Source of the DNA: Acidimicrobiales bacterium
GTDB lineage: Bacteria > Actinomycetota > Acidimicrobiia > Acidimicrobiales > Iamiaceae
NCBI GenBank assembly: GCA_030448105.1
Contig: JAUJNP010000008.1
Span: 1 to 40,409 of the forward strand
Length of the DNA stretch: 40,409 bases
Reading direction: 5' to 3'
The notes beneath the pieces were generated by a model that ran no database searches, was not told the origin of the DNA, and saw nothing but the letters and a program-made list of their open reading frames with translations. Position 1 is the first letter of the stretch, and every line of letters starts with the position of its first letter. Shown one piece after another: positions 15,740 through 24,656 of the stretch. The translations under genes and the position numbers were made by a program.

Positions 15740-16710
15740 GTCCAGCGCTCCAAGCGGGCCAGCAGGGTGGCCAGCACCCCCGCTTCGCCGGAGGGGCGGG
15801 TGGCGGCCTGCGGGTGGACCGCCGCCGCCGGGAGCCACCCCCGTAGCTGGAGGAAGAGGGCGGCGTCGTGCTTGTACGCGGGCACCGGCGACCGGAAGGC
15901 GAAGGACCCGAGCGCCTGGAGGTCGTCGTTGCGCTCGAAGAAGGAGGGGTCGCCGGCGGCCCACGCCGCGTCCCGGGCGGCGAACAGGTCGGGGGCCAGG
16001 GCCGAGAGACCCAGCAGGTAGTCGCTCCCGTACATGACCATGTCGATGGCCAGGTCGTTGCCGGTGAAGACGGCGACGTCGGGCCGCTCGGCGTCGCGCC
16101 GGCGCAGCCGGTCCCACTCGAGGTCGCGGCGCAGCGACGAGTGCTTGGCGCCGGCGCAGGCCGGGACGGCCATGACCCCGCTCCACGTGTCGAGGTCCCA
16201 GATGCGCCCGGCGGGCGAGAACACCGGGTCGAGCTCGAAGGCGATGAAGCGCTCGCAGTGCTCGCCCGCCGCGGCGTGGGCCGCCACCACCTCGTCGCCG
16301 GCCAGGGCGGACAGGCCGTGCGACGGGCAGATCACGGGGGTGGCCCCATGGGCCGCCACCGCCTCCACCGCCGCCAGCTGGGTGGTCGCCCGCCACCGGT
16401 CCCCGGGCCGGTCGTCGACCCACGCCCCCGCCACCAGGGGGCCGGCGCCCACCACCGAGCGGGCCGCGGCCAGCACGGCGTCACGCTGCTGGGGCTCGAG
16501 CAGGTTGCCGTAGCCGGTGTCCATGTTCACCGCCGGCGCGAGGCCGGCCTCGGCGGTGCGGGCCACGAGCCCGCAGAGCGAGTCGAGGTCGGGCAGGCCA
16601 GCGTCGGTGAACGGCAGCAGCACGGCGGAGATGCCGGTGATGGGTCGCCGTGGCCGGAGCAGGTCGAACGGCGGCGGGGCGTCGGAGCGGTGATGGTCGA
16701 CGTGGGTCAT
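15736..16710 (-). CDS. dihydrodipicolinate synthase (DapA)-like aldolase/lyase
   Basis: This 324-residue TIM-barrel protein resembles the DapA/N-acetylneuraminate lyase superfamily. [26 protein letters not shown] is the usual first strand, and [12 protein letters not shown] replaces the GTTGE motif. [11 protein letters not shown] includes the expected Schiff-base Lys position, and [24 protein letters not shown] matches the region after it. The divergent GTTGE segment argues against a lysine biosynthesis role and for an aldolase in a catabolic route. The ATG at 16710 is preferred to a start at 16749 because homologous sequence begins after it. It is the first gene of the leftward operon and is divergent from the large lipoprotein gene. 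Confidence 0.8.
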   Translation of the reverse strand: MTHVDHHRSDAPPPFDLLRPRRPITGISAVLLPFTDAGLPDLDSLCGLVARTAEAGLAPAVNMDTGYGNLLEPQQRDAVLAAARSVVGAGPLVAGAWVDDRPGDRWRATTQLAAVEAVAAHGATPVICPSHGLSALAGDEVVAAHAAAGEHCERFIAFELDPVFSPAGRIWDLDTWSGVMAVPACAGAKHSSLRRDLEWDRLRRRDAERPDVAVFTGNDLAIDMVMYGSDYLLGLSALAPDLFAARDAAWAAGDPSFFERNDDLQALGSFAFRSPVPAYKHDAALFLQLRGWLPAAAVHPQAATRPSGEAGVLATLLARLERWT

Positions 16711-16739
16711 GGCGGGGCCGAGTCTGGCCGGAGCGCCCC

Positions 16740-16770
16740 TAAGGTGCACGCGCGGGAGCGAGAAGGGGAG
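16740..16770 (+). promoter_or_regulatory. -10 box and Shine-Dalgarno for the large lipoprotein gene
   Basis: TAAGGT at 16740-16745 is a candidate -10 box. The leader of about 20 bases contains GAGAAGGGGAGCG just before the ATG at 16773, a clear purine-rich ribosome binding site. This gene is therefore of the leadered type, unlike many neighbours. Confidence 0.45.
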
Positions 16771-16772
16771 CG

Positions 16773-18974
16773 ATGCGACGAGCCGGCATGATCCTCGCGG
16801 TGGCCGTCCTGGCCGCGTGCACGTCGGGTGACGGCGGGAGCGGCACCGGTCGGCGGGGGCGGCCCGAGGAGCGGCTCGGCACCGGCGACGGGTGGATGAG
16901 CGAGGCCGACTGGCAGGCCCGCACCGACGACTACCTCGCCTTCGCCACCCGTGAGCTCGAACCGGGCTCCCCCCTGTCGGTCGCCGCTCACGCCGAGCGG
17001 GCCCGCCGCGACCCGGACTTCGACTGGGACCGCGAGGCGGTCACCGTCGAGGCCATGCAGCCAATCTTCGACAAGCTGGAGTCCTTCGCCGACACCAGCG
17101 ACTTCGACATCGCCAACCTGCTGGCCCTGCGCCTCGGCTACCCCGACGACCTCAGCGGCGACGTGCGGGCCGAGATCGACCGCCAGCTCCTCGCCTTCAA
17201 GTACTGGCAGGACGAGCCCACCCCCGAGCACATCCCCGTCGACGACCACTACTACTGGACCGAGAACCACCAGGTGATCTTCCTGGCCGACGAGTACATC
17301 GCCGGCCAGGCCTTCCCCCGCCGTCGCTTCACCAACAGCGGCATGACCGGGCGGCAGCACATGGCGCACGCCCGCAAGCTGCTCGACCACTGGATCGACC
17401 TGCGGGTGCGCTTCGGTTTCAGCGAGTGGTACTCCGACGTCTATGCCACCGAGGACGTGAAGGGCCTCATGCTGCTGGTCGAGCACGCCGACGACCTCGA
17501 GCTGGCCACCCGCGCCGCCATGGTGGTCGACGTGGTGCTGACCGAGATGGCGGGGCACCTCCAGGCCGGGTCCTTCGGCGCCACCCACGGTCGGTCGTAC
17601 ATGAAGGACAAGAGCACAGCCCTCGACGAGGACACCTACAACACCGCGAAGATGCTCTTCGACGACACCCGGTACCCGTACCAGGGCGTGGACGACGCCA
17701 TGTTCCTCGCCATCGCCCGCCGGTACCGCCTGCCCGAGGCCATCCGGCGCCTGGCCGTCACCGACGAGGTCGGCGTCGACCGCTCGCGGATGGGCATCGC
17801 CCTCGACCCCACCGCCGAGATCACCGATGATCCCGAGGCGCCGGAGGGCCTCGGGTTCAGCTCGTCCAACGAGGACAAGATGACCTGGTTCGGTGCCGGT
17901 GCCCTCACCACCTGGCAGGTGCTGCCGGCCACCCTCGAGCACATCCGTCGCTACGACCTGTGGGAGAGCGATGTGTACGCCGACTTCGGGGAGCTGAAGC
18001 CGATCGTGGACAGCCTGTCCGTTCCCCAGCTGCAGGAGCTGACCCGCACGCTGCACCCCCAGATCGGCCTCATCCTCCTGCCGGAGGTGAACACCGAGAC
18101 TTGGCGGTCCCCCGAGGTAATGCTCTCCAGCGCCCAGGACGTTCGCCCCGGCCTGCGCTCGGATCAGGCCCACGCCTGGCAGGCCACCCTCGACGCCAAC
18201 GCCGAGGTGTTCACCACCCACCCCGCCAACCCGCCACGGGAGGGCGACGAGTGGGTCGACGGCGACGGCTACTGGACGGGCACCGCCTCCATGCCCCGCT
18301 CGGCCCAGCGGGGCCAGGCCGCCATCCACATCTACGCACCGCAGTACCAGCCGAGCGACGCCCCGCCCCTCGACGCCTTCGGCTACGAGGACGAGACCCA
18401 CGCCTTCTTCCCGCGGGAGCACTTCGACGAGGTCGTGCAGCGCGGCCATTGGACCATCGGCCGCAGGGGTGACGGGTACGTCGCCCTCTGGTCCTGGCGG
18501 CCGACACGGTGGCGGGAGCACGACCCGGCCAAGGTGCCCACCGGCCGGCTCAAGGGCACCTTCGACCTGGTGGCCGAGGGCGGGCCCGACAACGTGTGGA
18601 TCGTGGAGGTCGGGCGGGCCGCCGACCAGGGCGGTGCCGGTGACCCGTTCGCCGCCTTCGTCGACTCGGTCACCTCCGCCCCGCCGCAGGTGACGAGACG
18701 GGCCGGTGGGGGGCCGGACGAGCCCGCCGCCGACTTCGACGCGGTCAAGGCCGGCTTCGACGTGCGCTACCGGTCCCCGGCCGAGGGCGAGCTGGCCTTC
18801 GGGTGGACCGGACCCCTCACCGTGGACGGCGAGGAGGTCGACCTGCATCCCGACGCCCGCTGGGACAGCCCGTGGACCAACGCGGCCTGGGGCAGCGGGC
18901 GCTACGCGGTGGAGCTGGAGGGCGCCACGCTGGAGCTCGACTTCCGCTCCGGGCGGCGGCGAGCGACCCGCTGA
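16773..18974 (+). CDS. large secreted lipoprotein, possible polysaccharide-active alpha/alpha-toroid enzyme
   Basis: This is a 733-residue lipoprotein: signal peptide with lipobox VLAAC and lipidated Cys16, then an acidic/Gly tether. The body up to about residue 430 is mainly helical with repeated aromatic and His-rich loops such as DDHYYWTENHQVIFLADEY and SEWYSDVYATEDVKGLMLL. That layout recalls alpha/alpha-toroid polysaccharide lyases and heparinase-type proteins. The C-terminal 300 residues are beta-rich (GHWTIGRRGDGYVALWSWRP), which fits the beta-sandwich partner domain of that architecture. I cannot point to proven catalytic residues, so enzyme activity is inference. It is divergent from the sugar-type operon, which would fit a polymer degraded outside and used inside. 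Confidence 0.75.
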   Translation: MRRAGMILAVAVLAACTSGDGGSGTGRRGRPEERLGTGDGWMSEADWQARTDDYLAFATRELEPGSPLSVAAHAERARRDPDFDWDREAVTVEAMQPIFDKLESFADTSDFDIANLLALRLGYPDDLSGDVRAEIDRQLLAFKYWQDEPTPEHIPVDDHYYWTENHQVIFLADEYIAGQAFPRRRFTNSGMTGRQHMAHARKLLDHWIDLRVRFGFSEWYSDVYATEDVKGLMLLVEHADDLELATRAAMVVDVVLTEMAGHLQAGSFGATHGRSYMKDKSTALDEDTYNTAKMLFDDTRYPYQGVDDAMFLAIARRYRLPEAIRRLAVTDEVGVDRSRMGIALDPTAEITDDPEAPEGLGFSSSNEDKMTWFGAGALTTWQVLPATLEHIRRYDLWESDVYADFGELKPIVDSLSVPQLQELTRTLHPQIGLILLPEVNTETWRSPEVMLSSAQDVRPGLRSDQAHAWQATLDANAEVFTTHPANPPREGDEWVDGDGYWTGTASMPRSAQRGQAAIHIYAPQYQPSDAPPLDAFGYEDETHAFFPREHFDEVVQRGHWTIGRRGDGYVALWSWRPTRWREHDPAKVPTGRLKGTFDLVAEGGPDNVWIVEVGRAADQGGAGDPFAAFVDSVTSAPPQVTRRAGGGPDEPAADFDAVKAGFDVRYRSPAEGELAFGWTGPLTVDGEEVDLHPDARWDSPWTNAAWGSGRYAVELEGATLELDFRSGRRRATR

Positions 18975-18989
18975 CCCGTATCGACGGGA

Positions 18990-19304
18990 TCAGTCCGGTT
19001 GGTCGGGGTCGACGTCCCGGGCGCGGGCCGCGAGCTCGTCGGCCTCGGCCCGACTGCGCTGGGCCTCGGTGGCCTGGAGCTCGGCCGCGGCTGCCTCCCG
19101 CTTGGCCCTCGCCGCCCGCTCGTCCGCCTCGGCCTGGGCCTGCTCGCCTTCGAGCTGCCGAGCCCGAGCCGCCTCCCGATGCTCGACCGCTTGCTCCCGC
19201 CGCGAGTCGAGGCGACGCCCCTTCGATTTCCGGGCCAGCAGAACCACGACGGCGATGACGATGAGCGCCAGCACGATCGCTCCGATGATCCAGGCAGTGT
19301 CCAC
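18990..19304 (-). CDS. small membrane protein with a long charged coiled coil
   Basis: This is a 104-residue protein. One membrane helix (residues about 4-24, IIGAIVLALIVIAVVVLLA) is followed by a continuous charged Ala/Glu/Arg/Gln helix with heptad spacing, and an acidic tail DVDPDQPD. The start is GTG at 19304 because AGGAGGG lies 6 bases upstream, one of the best ribosome binding sites in the window. A longer upstream frame crosses the tRNA region and is not credible. Such proteins are common in actinobacteria, but I know of no assigned function. Confidence 0.7.
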   Translation of the reverse strand: MDTAWIIGAIVLALIVIAVVVLLARKSKGRRLDSRREQAVEHREAARARQLEGEQAQAEADERAARAKREAAAAELQATEAQRSRAEADELAARARDVDPDQPD

Positions 19305-19471
19305 GGAACCCCCTCCTAGTCGACGACCAGGGACGTCATCCCCTCCCCCGGCGGGCGCGACCCAAACCACCGGCCGCCGGACCGGTGCAGGCCTGAGTAG
19401 TCCTCCTGGTGGAGCGATACGGCCTTGAAGCGGTCGCATACCAGGGCGAGAGCCGCCCAATGGGCCGCTGG

Positions 19472-19558
19472 CGGAGGGTGTGGGATTTGAACCCACGGTG
19501 ACCTTGCAGCCACAACGGTTTTCGAGACCGTCCCGTTCGTCCGCTCCGGCAACCCTCC
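19472..19558 (-). tRNA. tRNA-Ser (anticodon CGA)
   Basis: The 87-base gene folds as a class II tRNA. The acceptor stem is GGAGGGT/ACCCTCC with discriminator G. The anticodon arm ACGGT-CTCGAAA-ACCGT reads CGA, a serine anticodon for UCG. A long variable arm follows, and the T arm contains GTGGGTTCAAATCCCAC. CCA is not encoded. Confidence 0.95.
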
Positions 19559-19580
19559 GACGGGCAGGGTACTCGCCGCG

Positions 19581-20051
19581 TCAGCGGCGCCGGTCGGCGA
19601 AGAAGGCGGTGAGCAGCCCGGCGCACTCGTCGGCCCGCACACCGGCCACCACCGCCGACGTGTGGTTCAGGCGCTGGTCGACGGCCACGTTGTAGAGCGA
19701 TCCGACGGCGCCGGCCTTCAGGTCGGCGGCCCCGAAGACCACCTCCGCTACCTGGGCGGCCCACGCCGCCCCGGCGCACATCGGGCACGGCTCGAGCGTG
19801 ACCACCAGCGACGCCCCCCGGAGGCGGCGGTCGCCGATGGCCGCCGCCGCGTCGCGTAGGGCCAGCACCTCGGCGTGGGCGGTCGGGTCGCCGCTGCGCT
19901 CGCGTTGGTTGTGACGGCGGGCCACCACCCGGCCCTCCACCACCACCACCGCTCCGATGGGCACGTCGCCGGCGGCGCCGGCCGCCCGGGCTTCGTCGAG
20001 GGCCAGGCCCATGGCCGCCTCGTGGTCGACGACGGCGTCGGCTTCGCGCAC
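19581..20051 (-). CDS. tadA: tRNA adenosine(34) deaminase / nucleoside deaminase
   Basis: This 156-residue zinc deaminase converts adenosine 34 of tRNA-Arg(ACG) to inosine. The zinc and catalytic motifs are intact: TAHAEVLAL with the His ligand and catalytic Glu, and LEPCPMCAGA with two Cys ligands. The PIGAVVV and HNQRERSGDP stretches are typical of TadA rather than of cytidine deaminases. The GTG at 20051 overlaps the last base of the CapA-like stop (TAGTG). It sits between the CapA-like gene and tRNA-Ser(CGA). Confidence 0.92.
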   Translation of the reverse strand: MREADAVVDHEAAMGLALDEARAAGAAGDVPIGAVVVVEGRVVARRHNQRERSGDPTAHAEVLALRDAAAAIGDRRLRGASLVVTLEPCPMCAGAAWAAQVAEVVFGAADLKAGAVGSLYNVAVDQRLNHTSAVVAGVRADECAGLLTAFFADRRR

Positions 20052-21319
20052 TACGCCGCCAGCCCGGCGCACGGGCGCAGCCCGTCCCAGGCGGCCCGGG
20101 CGGAGGCCGCGGCGTCCCCCTCGAGCGGGTAGGGCACCCGGTCGCGGATCACCCCCGGCACCCACTCGTAGGACACGACCTGGCGGCCCCGCACGGCCAC
20201 GGTGAGCACGCCCGTCATGGCCCCGGCCGGACTGCCAGCGTAGAAGCCGAAGTTGCCCAGCCCGTAGTGCACGAACGCTCGTCCGAGGCGGCCACCCCCG
20301 AGTACCCGGTGGGCGTGGCCGCCCACGATCACGTCGGCGCCGGCGGCCACCAGGCGCACGGCGAGAGCCCGTTGGTCCCCGCTCGGGCAGGTGGTCTCCT
20401 CGATGCCCCAGTGCAGGAACACCACCACGGTGTCGCTCGAAGCCCGGGCCTTGCGAACCTCGGCGACGAGCCGGTCCACCCGCTTGGCCGAGGCGAGGCC
20501 GCCCTTGGTCGGCGTGGCCGTCCACTCGCTGATGAGGCTGTCGTCGAGCACCTGGGTGGCGGCGATCACCGCTATGCGCTGGCCCCTCACCTCGGCCCGG
20601 AAGGGGGCGAAGGCCTCGTCCTCGTCGGCCCCGATCCCGATGATGGCGACGGGGGAGGAGCGCTTGGCGGCGATCGAGTCGAGAAGGCCCTCGGCCCCGA
20701 AGTCCATGCCGTGGTTGTTGGCCATCGACACTGCGTCGACGCCGTTCTCGGGGAAGGCCCGCAGCACCGACGGGGGCGCCCGGAAGGTGAACTCCTTGGG
20801 CGTGGGCACGCCCCGGGTGGTGATGGCCGTCTCCAGGTTGAGCACCGCCAGGTCGGCCCGCTCCAGCCACGGGCGCATGGGCCGGATGCGGGAGCCGGGG
20901 TCCGCCAGTAGCGAAGGTGACTGGGTGGCATTGAAGTTCACGTCGCCGGCGAAGGCCAAGGTGACGGTCTCCCCGCCCGCCTTGCCCGGGGGCACGGTGG
21001 AGGCGGTGGAGGCGGTGGAGGCGGTGGAGGAGGTGGAGGCGGACGAGGCCGTGGTGCGGCGCGGGGCCGAGGATCGCTCGACGGTGACGGTGACGGGGGA
21101 GGTGGAGGGGGACCTACGGCCGTCTCGATCAGAGCCGTTGTCGCCGCGGTCGCTGGTCTGCGGCCACGCCGCCACCGCGCCGCATCCGACCACCAGGGCG
21201 AGGACGGCGACGCCCGCCTGGGTGCGCCGGAGCCGCTGGGCCTTGATGGCCGAACCGGGCGGGCGGGCGCGCCGGGGCCCCGACGGCGGGGGCGGCGCGG
21301 GCGGTGGGGTGGAGCTCAT
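20051..21319 (-). CDS. CapA-like (poly-gamma-glutamate synthesis) metallophosphoesterase-fold protein
   Basis: This is a 422-residue protein. A short Pro-rich cytoplasmic start precedes a membrane helix (residues about 33-52), then a Ser/Thr/Ala linker to about residue 115. The PGA_cap domain follows with its metal and core motifs: LAFAGDVNFN, VLNLETAITTRG, SMANNHGMDFG, VVVFLHWGIEE, IVGGHAHRVLGG and HYGLGNFGF. It is anchored with the domain outside. CapA-type proteins take part in polyglutamate capsule formation, but no capB, capC or capE gene lies nearby, so that role is unproven. The ATG at 21319 is chosen because a TACTCT box lies about 15 bases upstream. Confidence 0.85.
   Translation of the reverse strand: MSSTPPPAPPPPSGPRRARPPGSAIKAQRLRRTQAGVAVLALVVGCGAVAAWPQTSDRGDNGSDRDGRRSPSTSPVTVTVERSSAPRRTTASSASTSSTASTASTASTVPPGKAGGETVTLAFAGDVNFNATQSPSLLADPGSRIRPMRPWLERADLAVLNLETAITTRGVPTPKEFTFRAPPSVLRAFPENGVDAVSMANNHGMDFGAEGLLDSIAAKRSSPVAIIGIGADEDEAFAPFRAEVRGQRIAVIAATQVLDDSLISEWTATPTKGGLASAKRVDRLVAEVRKARASSDTVVVFLHWGIEETTCPSGDQRALAVRLVAAGADVIVGGHAHRVLGGGRLGRAFVHYGLGNFGFYAGSPAGAMTGVLTVAVRGRQVVSYEWVPGVIRDRVPYPLEGDAAASARAAWDGLRPCAGLAA
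20996..21040. repeat. five 9-bp tandem repeats inside the CapA-like gene
   Basis: GGTGGAGGC (plus strand) occurs five times in a row, the fourth with one change. It encodes the Ser-Thr-Ala repeats of the linker between membrane helix and enzyme domain. The 9-base unit keeps the frame, so only linker length would vary. Confidence 0.85.
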
Positions 21320-21334
21320 GGCGCGGTCGGCGAC

Positions 21335-21340
21335 AGAGTA
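21335..21340 (-). promoter_or_regulatory. -10 box TACTCT for the CapA-like/tadA pair
   Basis: The minus-strand TACTCT lies 15 bases before the ATG at 21319. This would give a leader of about 8 bases with no Shine-Dalgarno sequence. Confidence 0.35.
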
Positions 21341-21466
21341 GGAGGCGACGCCCATCGCCGGCGCATGACGGGCACGCTTTCGGCGCGACGTGGAACGAAG
21401 CTAGAAGTGGTGCTCGGACCGCCCCTCGGCAGGCATGAGGTGGTGACCGGCCCGGAACCCGTGGGT

Positions 21467-21483
21467 CGGCGGCATCGCCGCCG
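21467..21483 (-). terminator. GC hairpin directly downstream of tRNA-Ser(GGA)
   Basis: CGGCGGC and GCCGCCG pair around a three-base loop. The hairpin starts 5 bases after the tRNA 3' end. There is no T-run, as is common in GC-rich actinobacteria. It could terminate or help process the tRNA transcript. Confidence 0.35.
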
Positions 21484-21487
21484 CGAG

Positions 21488-21572
21488 CGGAGGGTGTGGG
21501 ATTCGAACCCACGGTGGCTTGCACCACACACGCTTTCCAAGCGTGCCGATTCGGCCGCTCTCGCAACCCTCC
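21488..21572 (-). tRNA. tRNA-Ser (anticodon GGA)
   Basis: The 85-base class II tRNA has the same acceptor stem as the other tRNA-Ser (GGAGGGT/ACCCTCC). The anticodon arm CACGC-TTGGAAA-GCGTG reads GGA, serving UCC and UCU. The T arm holds GTGGGTTCGAATCCCAC. CCA is not encoded. Confidence 0.95.
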
Positions 21573-21604
21573 CGGGGACGGGGAGGCTATCGTGACCCCC
21601 GTGT

Positions 21605-21735
21605 CCGCCCCCGCAGGTGGCGGTCGGGCCCTGTGCAATCGCGGCCCGTGAACCGAGTCAGGGCCGGGAGGCAGCAGCTCTCAGCGGAGATCGCGGTGTG
21701 CCGCAGATCGCCTGACCGCCACCTGCCGGGGCGGG
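21605..21735 (+). ncRNA. ffs: signal recognition particle RNA (4.5S, small bacterial type)
   Basis: The conserved domain IV is present: GTCAGGGCCGGGAGGCAGCA (21658-21677) and, on the other side, GTGTGCCGCAGATCGCCTG. The outer ends GCAGGTGGCGGTC (from 21613) and GACCGCCACCTGC (to 21726) pair perfectly and extend into CCGCCCC/GGGGCGG. This gives the single long hairpin of the bacterial SRP RNA. Its location just before dnaX and next to a tRNA-Ser is the usual actinobacterial one. The exact ends are estimated from the stem. Confidence 0.88.
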
Positions 21736-21754
21736 CGCCTTTGGCACCGGCCGG

Positions 21755-21760
21755 TAGCTT
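21755..21760 (+). promoter_or_regulatory. -10 box TAGCTT for dnaX
   Basis: TAGCTT is followed by 7 bases and then the dnaX ATG at 21768. This suggests a leaderless dnaX-ebfC-recR mRNA separate from the SRP RNA transcript. Confidence 0.45.
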
Positions 21761-21767
21761 GCTGACG

Positions 21768-23591
21768 ATGGCCTACCAGTCCCTCTACCGCCGCTACCGA
21801 CCGCGGCGCTTCGCCGAGGTCCGGGGCCAGGCTCAGGTGGTGGGGGCGCTGCGCAACTCGGTGCGCGAGGACCGGGTGAGCCACGCCTACCTGTTCAGCG
21901 GGCCACGGGGCACCGGCAAGACGTCCACCGCCCGCATCCTGGCCAAGGCCCTCAACTGCGTCGACCTCGACGACGGCGAGCCGTGCGGCGTGTGCGACTC
22001 GTGTGTGGCCATCGACGCCGGCACGTCCTATGACCTGCAGGAGCTCGACGCCGCCTCCAACAACAAGGTCGACGACATCCGCGACCTCATCGAGCGGGTG
22101 GCCCTCGGCTCGCCCGGCCGCACCAAGGTCTACATCCTCGACGAGGTGCACATGCTGAGCACCGGCGCCTCCAACGCCCTGCTGAAGACGCTGGAGGAGC
22201 CGCCCGCCCACGTCGTGTTCGTGCTGGCCACCACCGACCCCCACAAGGTGCTGCCCACCATCCGCAGCCGCACCCAGCACTTCGAGTTCCACCTGCTGCC
22301 GGCCGACGAGCTGGCCGACCACGTGCGCTGGGTGATCGGTGACGCCGGCCTCGACGTGGCCGCCGACGCCGTCGAGCACGTGTTGCGCCAGGGCGGCGGC
22401 TCGGCCCGCGACACGCTGTCGGCCCTCGACCAGGTGGCCGCCGCCGGATCGGTGGGAGAACGAGGCGAGGAGGCCGAGGCGCTGGTCGACGCGGTGTGCG
22501 ACGGAGATGTCGGTCTCGCCCTGCGATCGGTGGCCGATGCGGTGACCGCCGGGCGCGACCCCCGCACCCTCGGCGAGGCCCTCCTCGCCCGGCTGCGTGA
22601 CGTGTTCCTGCTCCGGATGGGCGCCTCGCTCGACCACGTCCCCGACGCCGAGCGCCAGCGGGCGGCCGCCTGGGCCGAACGCATCGGCGATCGGGCCACC
22701 ACCCGGGCGCTCGAGGAGGTGGGCGCCGCCCTCCTGGAGATGCGCCAGGCACCGGACCCCCGGATCCCCCTGGAGGTGGCGTTGGTGCGCCTCACCCGCC
22801 CGGAGGCGGGAACCGACCTCGGCGCCCTGGCCGCTCGCGTGGAGCGCTTGGAGCAGACCCTGGCCGCCGCCCCGCCGCCGGCTCCATCGCTCGCGCCACC
22901 AGAGCGACCGGCGCCCGCCCCGCCCTCGGCGTCTCCTTCGCCGCCTTCGCCGCCGATCACGCCTCGAACGGCCGGCCCGGCGCGGTCGGCGCCCCCGGCC
23001 CCGCCGGCGCCCGCCGCCCGGCCCGGCGACGCCGCCCGGGCCGCCCTGGCCCGCTCCCGCCCATCCTCGGACCCCCCGGCCTCGTCCAACCCGCCGCCGG
23101 CCGCCGAGCCCGCCCCGCCGGCAGCCCCGCTGGCGGCCGTCCCGGAACCGGCACCGGTCCCCGCTCCCGCCCCGCCGGCGGCGCCGGAAGGGTTCCCGGG
23201 TCGCGACGCCCTCACCCTGGGCTGGGCCGACGCGGTGCTGCCCCGGCTCGGCGGGCTGACCAAGGCCATGTTCGCGGTCGGGCGGTTCCTGGCGGTGGAG
23301 GGTGAACGGGCGGTGTTCGCCCTCCCCAACGAGGTGCACCGCCAGAAGTGCGCGCAGAAGCAGGCCGAGGTCGAGGACGCGCTGGCCTCCCACTTCGGGC
23401 GGCCGGTGCCGTTGCGCCTGGTGGTCGACGGGTCCACCGCCGAGCCTTCCGACGGTGGCGCCCCCGATGTCCTGGAGGAGCCCGATGTCGTCGACGTGGC
23501 CCACCTCCCCGACGCCCCTGCCCCCCGCAGCGACGTCGACCGCCTGACCGAGGCCTTTCCCGGCTCCCAGCTCCTCCAGGAGGACACATGA
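21768..23591 (+). CDS. dnaX: DNA polymerase III subunits gamma and tau
   Basis: This 607-residue clamp-loader ATPase opens the beta clamp during replication. MAYQSLYRRYRPRRFAEVRGQ is the standard start, with Walker A GPRGTGKT at residues 45-52, the zinc module CVDLDDGEPCGVCDSC, Walker B VYILDEVHM and the SRC-type motif TIRSRTQHF. Domain III follows to about residue 365, then a Pro/Ala-rich linker (about 365-480) and a C-terminal domain (LPRLGGLTKAMFAVGRFL), so the full tau form is encoded. I see no A-run slip site for a programmed gamma product. It overlaps ebfC by four bases. Confidence 0.96.
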   Translation: MAYQSLYRRYRPRRFAEVRGQAQVVGALRNSVREDRVSHAYLFSGPRGTGKTSTARILAKALNCVDLDDGEPCGVCDSCVAIDAGTSYDLQELDAASNNKVDDIRDLIERVALGSPGRTKVYILDEVHMLSTGASNALLKTLEEPPAHVVFVLATTDPHKVLPTIRSRTQHFEFHLLPADELADHVRWVIGDAGLDVAADAVEHVLRQGGGSARDTLSALDQVAAAGSVGERGEEAEALVDAVCDGDVGLALRSVADAVTAGRDPRTLGEALLARLRDVFLLRMGASLDHVPDAERQRAAAWAERIGDRATTRALEEVGAALLEMRQAPDPRIPLEVALVRLTRPEAGTDLGALAARVERLEQTLAAAPPPAPSLAPPERPAPAPPSASPSPPSPPITPRTAGPARSAPPAPPAPAARPGDAARAALARSRPSSDPPASSNPPPAAEPAPPAAPLAAVPEPAPVPAPAPPAAPEGFPGRDALTLGWADAVLPRLGGLTKAMFAVGRFLAVEGERAVFALPNEVHRQKCAQKQAEVEDALASHFGRPVPLRLVVDGSTAEPSDGGAPDVLEEPDVVDVAHLPDAPAPRSDVDRLTEAFPGSQLLQEDT

Positions 23592-24034
23592 GCGACCTGC
23601 CCACCGGCCCACCCCCGGGCGAGAGCAACGACCCCACCCCGGTCCGGCCGGACGCGGTCGATCCCGGCAGCGGCGGTGACCTGGCCGCCCTCCTCGGGGG
23701 CGGCGGTGGCTTCGACCTCGGCTCGCTCATCGAGCAGGCCTCGGAGGTGCAGGCCCAGATGGCCGAGGCTCAGGAGCGGGCGGCGGCCACGGTGGTCGAG
23801 GGGGTGGCCGGCGGGGGCGTGGTGAAGGTGTCGGTCACGGGGGGCATGGAGTTCCGTTCCGTCACCATCTCGCCCGATGCCGTCGACCCCGACGACGTCG
23901 AGATGCTCCAGGACCTCGTCCTGGCCGCCCTCCACGACGCCGTGGAGCGGGTGCAGGAGCTGCAGGCCGAGGCGGCCGGCGGTCTCGACCTCGGGGGGAT
24001 GGACCTGGGGGGCCTCATGGGCGGCGACGCCTGA
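23588..24034 (+). CDS. ebfC: nucleoid-associated protein, YbaB/EbfC family
   Basis: This 148-residue DNA-binding protein is encoded, as usual, between dnaX and recR. The family core runs from [30 protein letters not shown] to [31 protein letters not shown]. It has an unusual N-terminal extension of about 40 residues rich in Pro, Gly and Asp, and a Gly/Met/Leu-rich tail. The ATG overlaps the dnaX stop (ATGA). Dimers bind DNA without strong sequence preference in other species. Confidence 0.92.
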   Translation: MSDLPTGPPPGESNDPTPVRPDAVDPGSGGDLAALLGGGGGFDLGSLIEQASEVQAQMAEAQERAAATVVEGVAGGGVVKVSVTGGMEFRSVTISPDAVDPDDVEMLQDLVLAALHDAVERVQELQAEAAGGLDLGGMDLGGLMGGDA

Positions 24035-24036
24035 AC

Positions 24037-24642
24037 GTGGCCGTCTACGCCGCTCCGGTGCAGGAGCTCATCGACGAGCTCGGGCGCCTCCCGGGAGTGG
24101 GCCCGAAGTCCGCTCAGCGCATCGCCTTCCACCTGCTCAAGCTGTCGCGGGAGGACGCGCTGCGCCTGGCCAAGGCGGTGGTGGAGGCCAAGGACCGAGT
24201 CGCCTGGTGCACCCGCTGCTTCAACGTGGCCGAAGGTGAGCTGTGCGGCATCTGTACCGACGACCGGCGCGACGCCACGGTGGTGTGCGTGGTGGAGGAG
24301 CCCCGCGACCTGGTGGCGGTGGAGAAGACCCAGGAGTTCCGGGGCCGCTACCACGTGCTGGGCGGGGCCATGAGCCCCATCGAGGGCATCGGGCCCGAGC
24401 ACCTGCGGGTGAAGGAGCTGTTGGCCCGGATCGACGCCGAGGAGATCACCGAGGTGATCCTCTGCACGAACCCCAACATCGAGGGCGAGACCACCGCCAT
24501 GTACCTGGCCCGCCTGCTCAAGCCGCTGGGGCTCAGGGTCACCCGCATCGCCAGCGGGCTGCCGGTGGGCGGCGACCTCGAGTACGCCGACGAGCTCACC
24601 CTCGGCCGGGCGCTGGAAGGCCGCCGCGAGCTCGAGGGATAG
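24037..24642 (+). CDS. recR: recombination mediator protein RecR
   Basis: This 201-residue protein loads RecA at gaps together with RecO and RecF. The helix-hairpin-helix [17 protein letters not shown], the four-Cys zinc site [16 protein letters not shown], and the Toprim domain with [14 protein letters not shown] are all present; the C-terminal Walker-B-like [14 protein letters not shown] ends it. The start is GTG at 24037, two bases after the ebfC stop. Length is standard. A GC hairpin follows at 24657. Confidence 0.96.
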   Translation: MAVYAAPVQELIDELGRLPGVGPKSAQRIAFHLLKLSREDALRLAKAVVEAKDRVAWCTRCFNVAEGELCGICTDDRRDATVVCVVEEPRDLVAVEKTQEFRGRYHVLGGAMSPIEGIGPEHLRVKELLARIDAEEITEVILCTNPNIEGETTAMYLARLLKPLGLRVTRIASGLPVGGDLEYADELTLGRALEGRRELEG

Positions 24643-24656
24643 CCCGAGAGGGGGCG

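Noticed and set aside
14285..16423. A 712-residue fusion of the aldolase and the OYE protein
   Set aside because: The N-terminal part is a wrong frame of the aldolase gene; OYE similarity begins just after the GTG at 15739.
15736..16710. dapA of lysine biosynthesis
   Set aside because: The GTTGE motif is replaced and the gene is coupled to catabolic oxidoreductases.
21768..23591. Programmed frameshift in dnaX as in E. coli
   Set aside because: No A-rich slippery heptamer or stimulating hairpin is visible around the domain III/linker border; only the tau form is supported.
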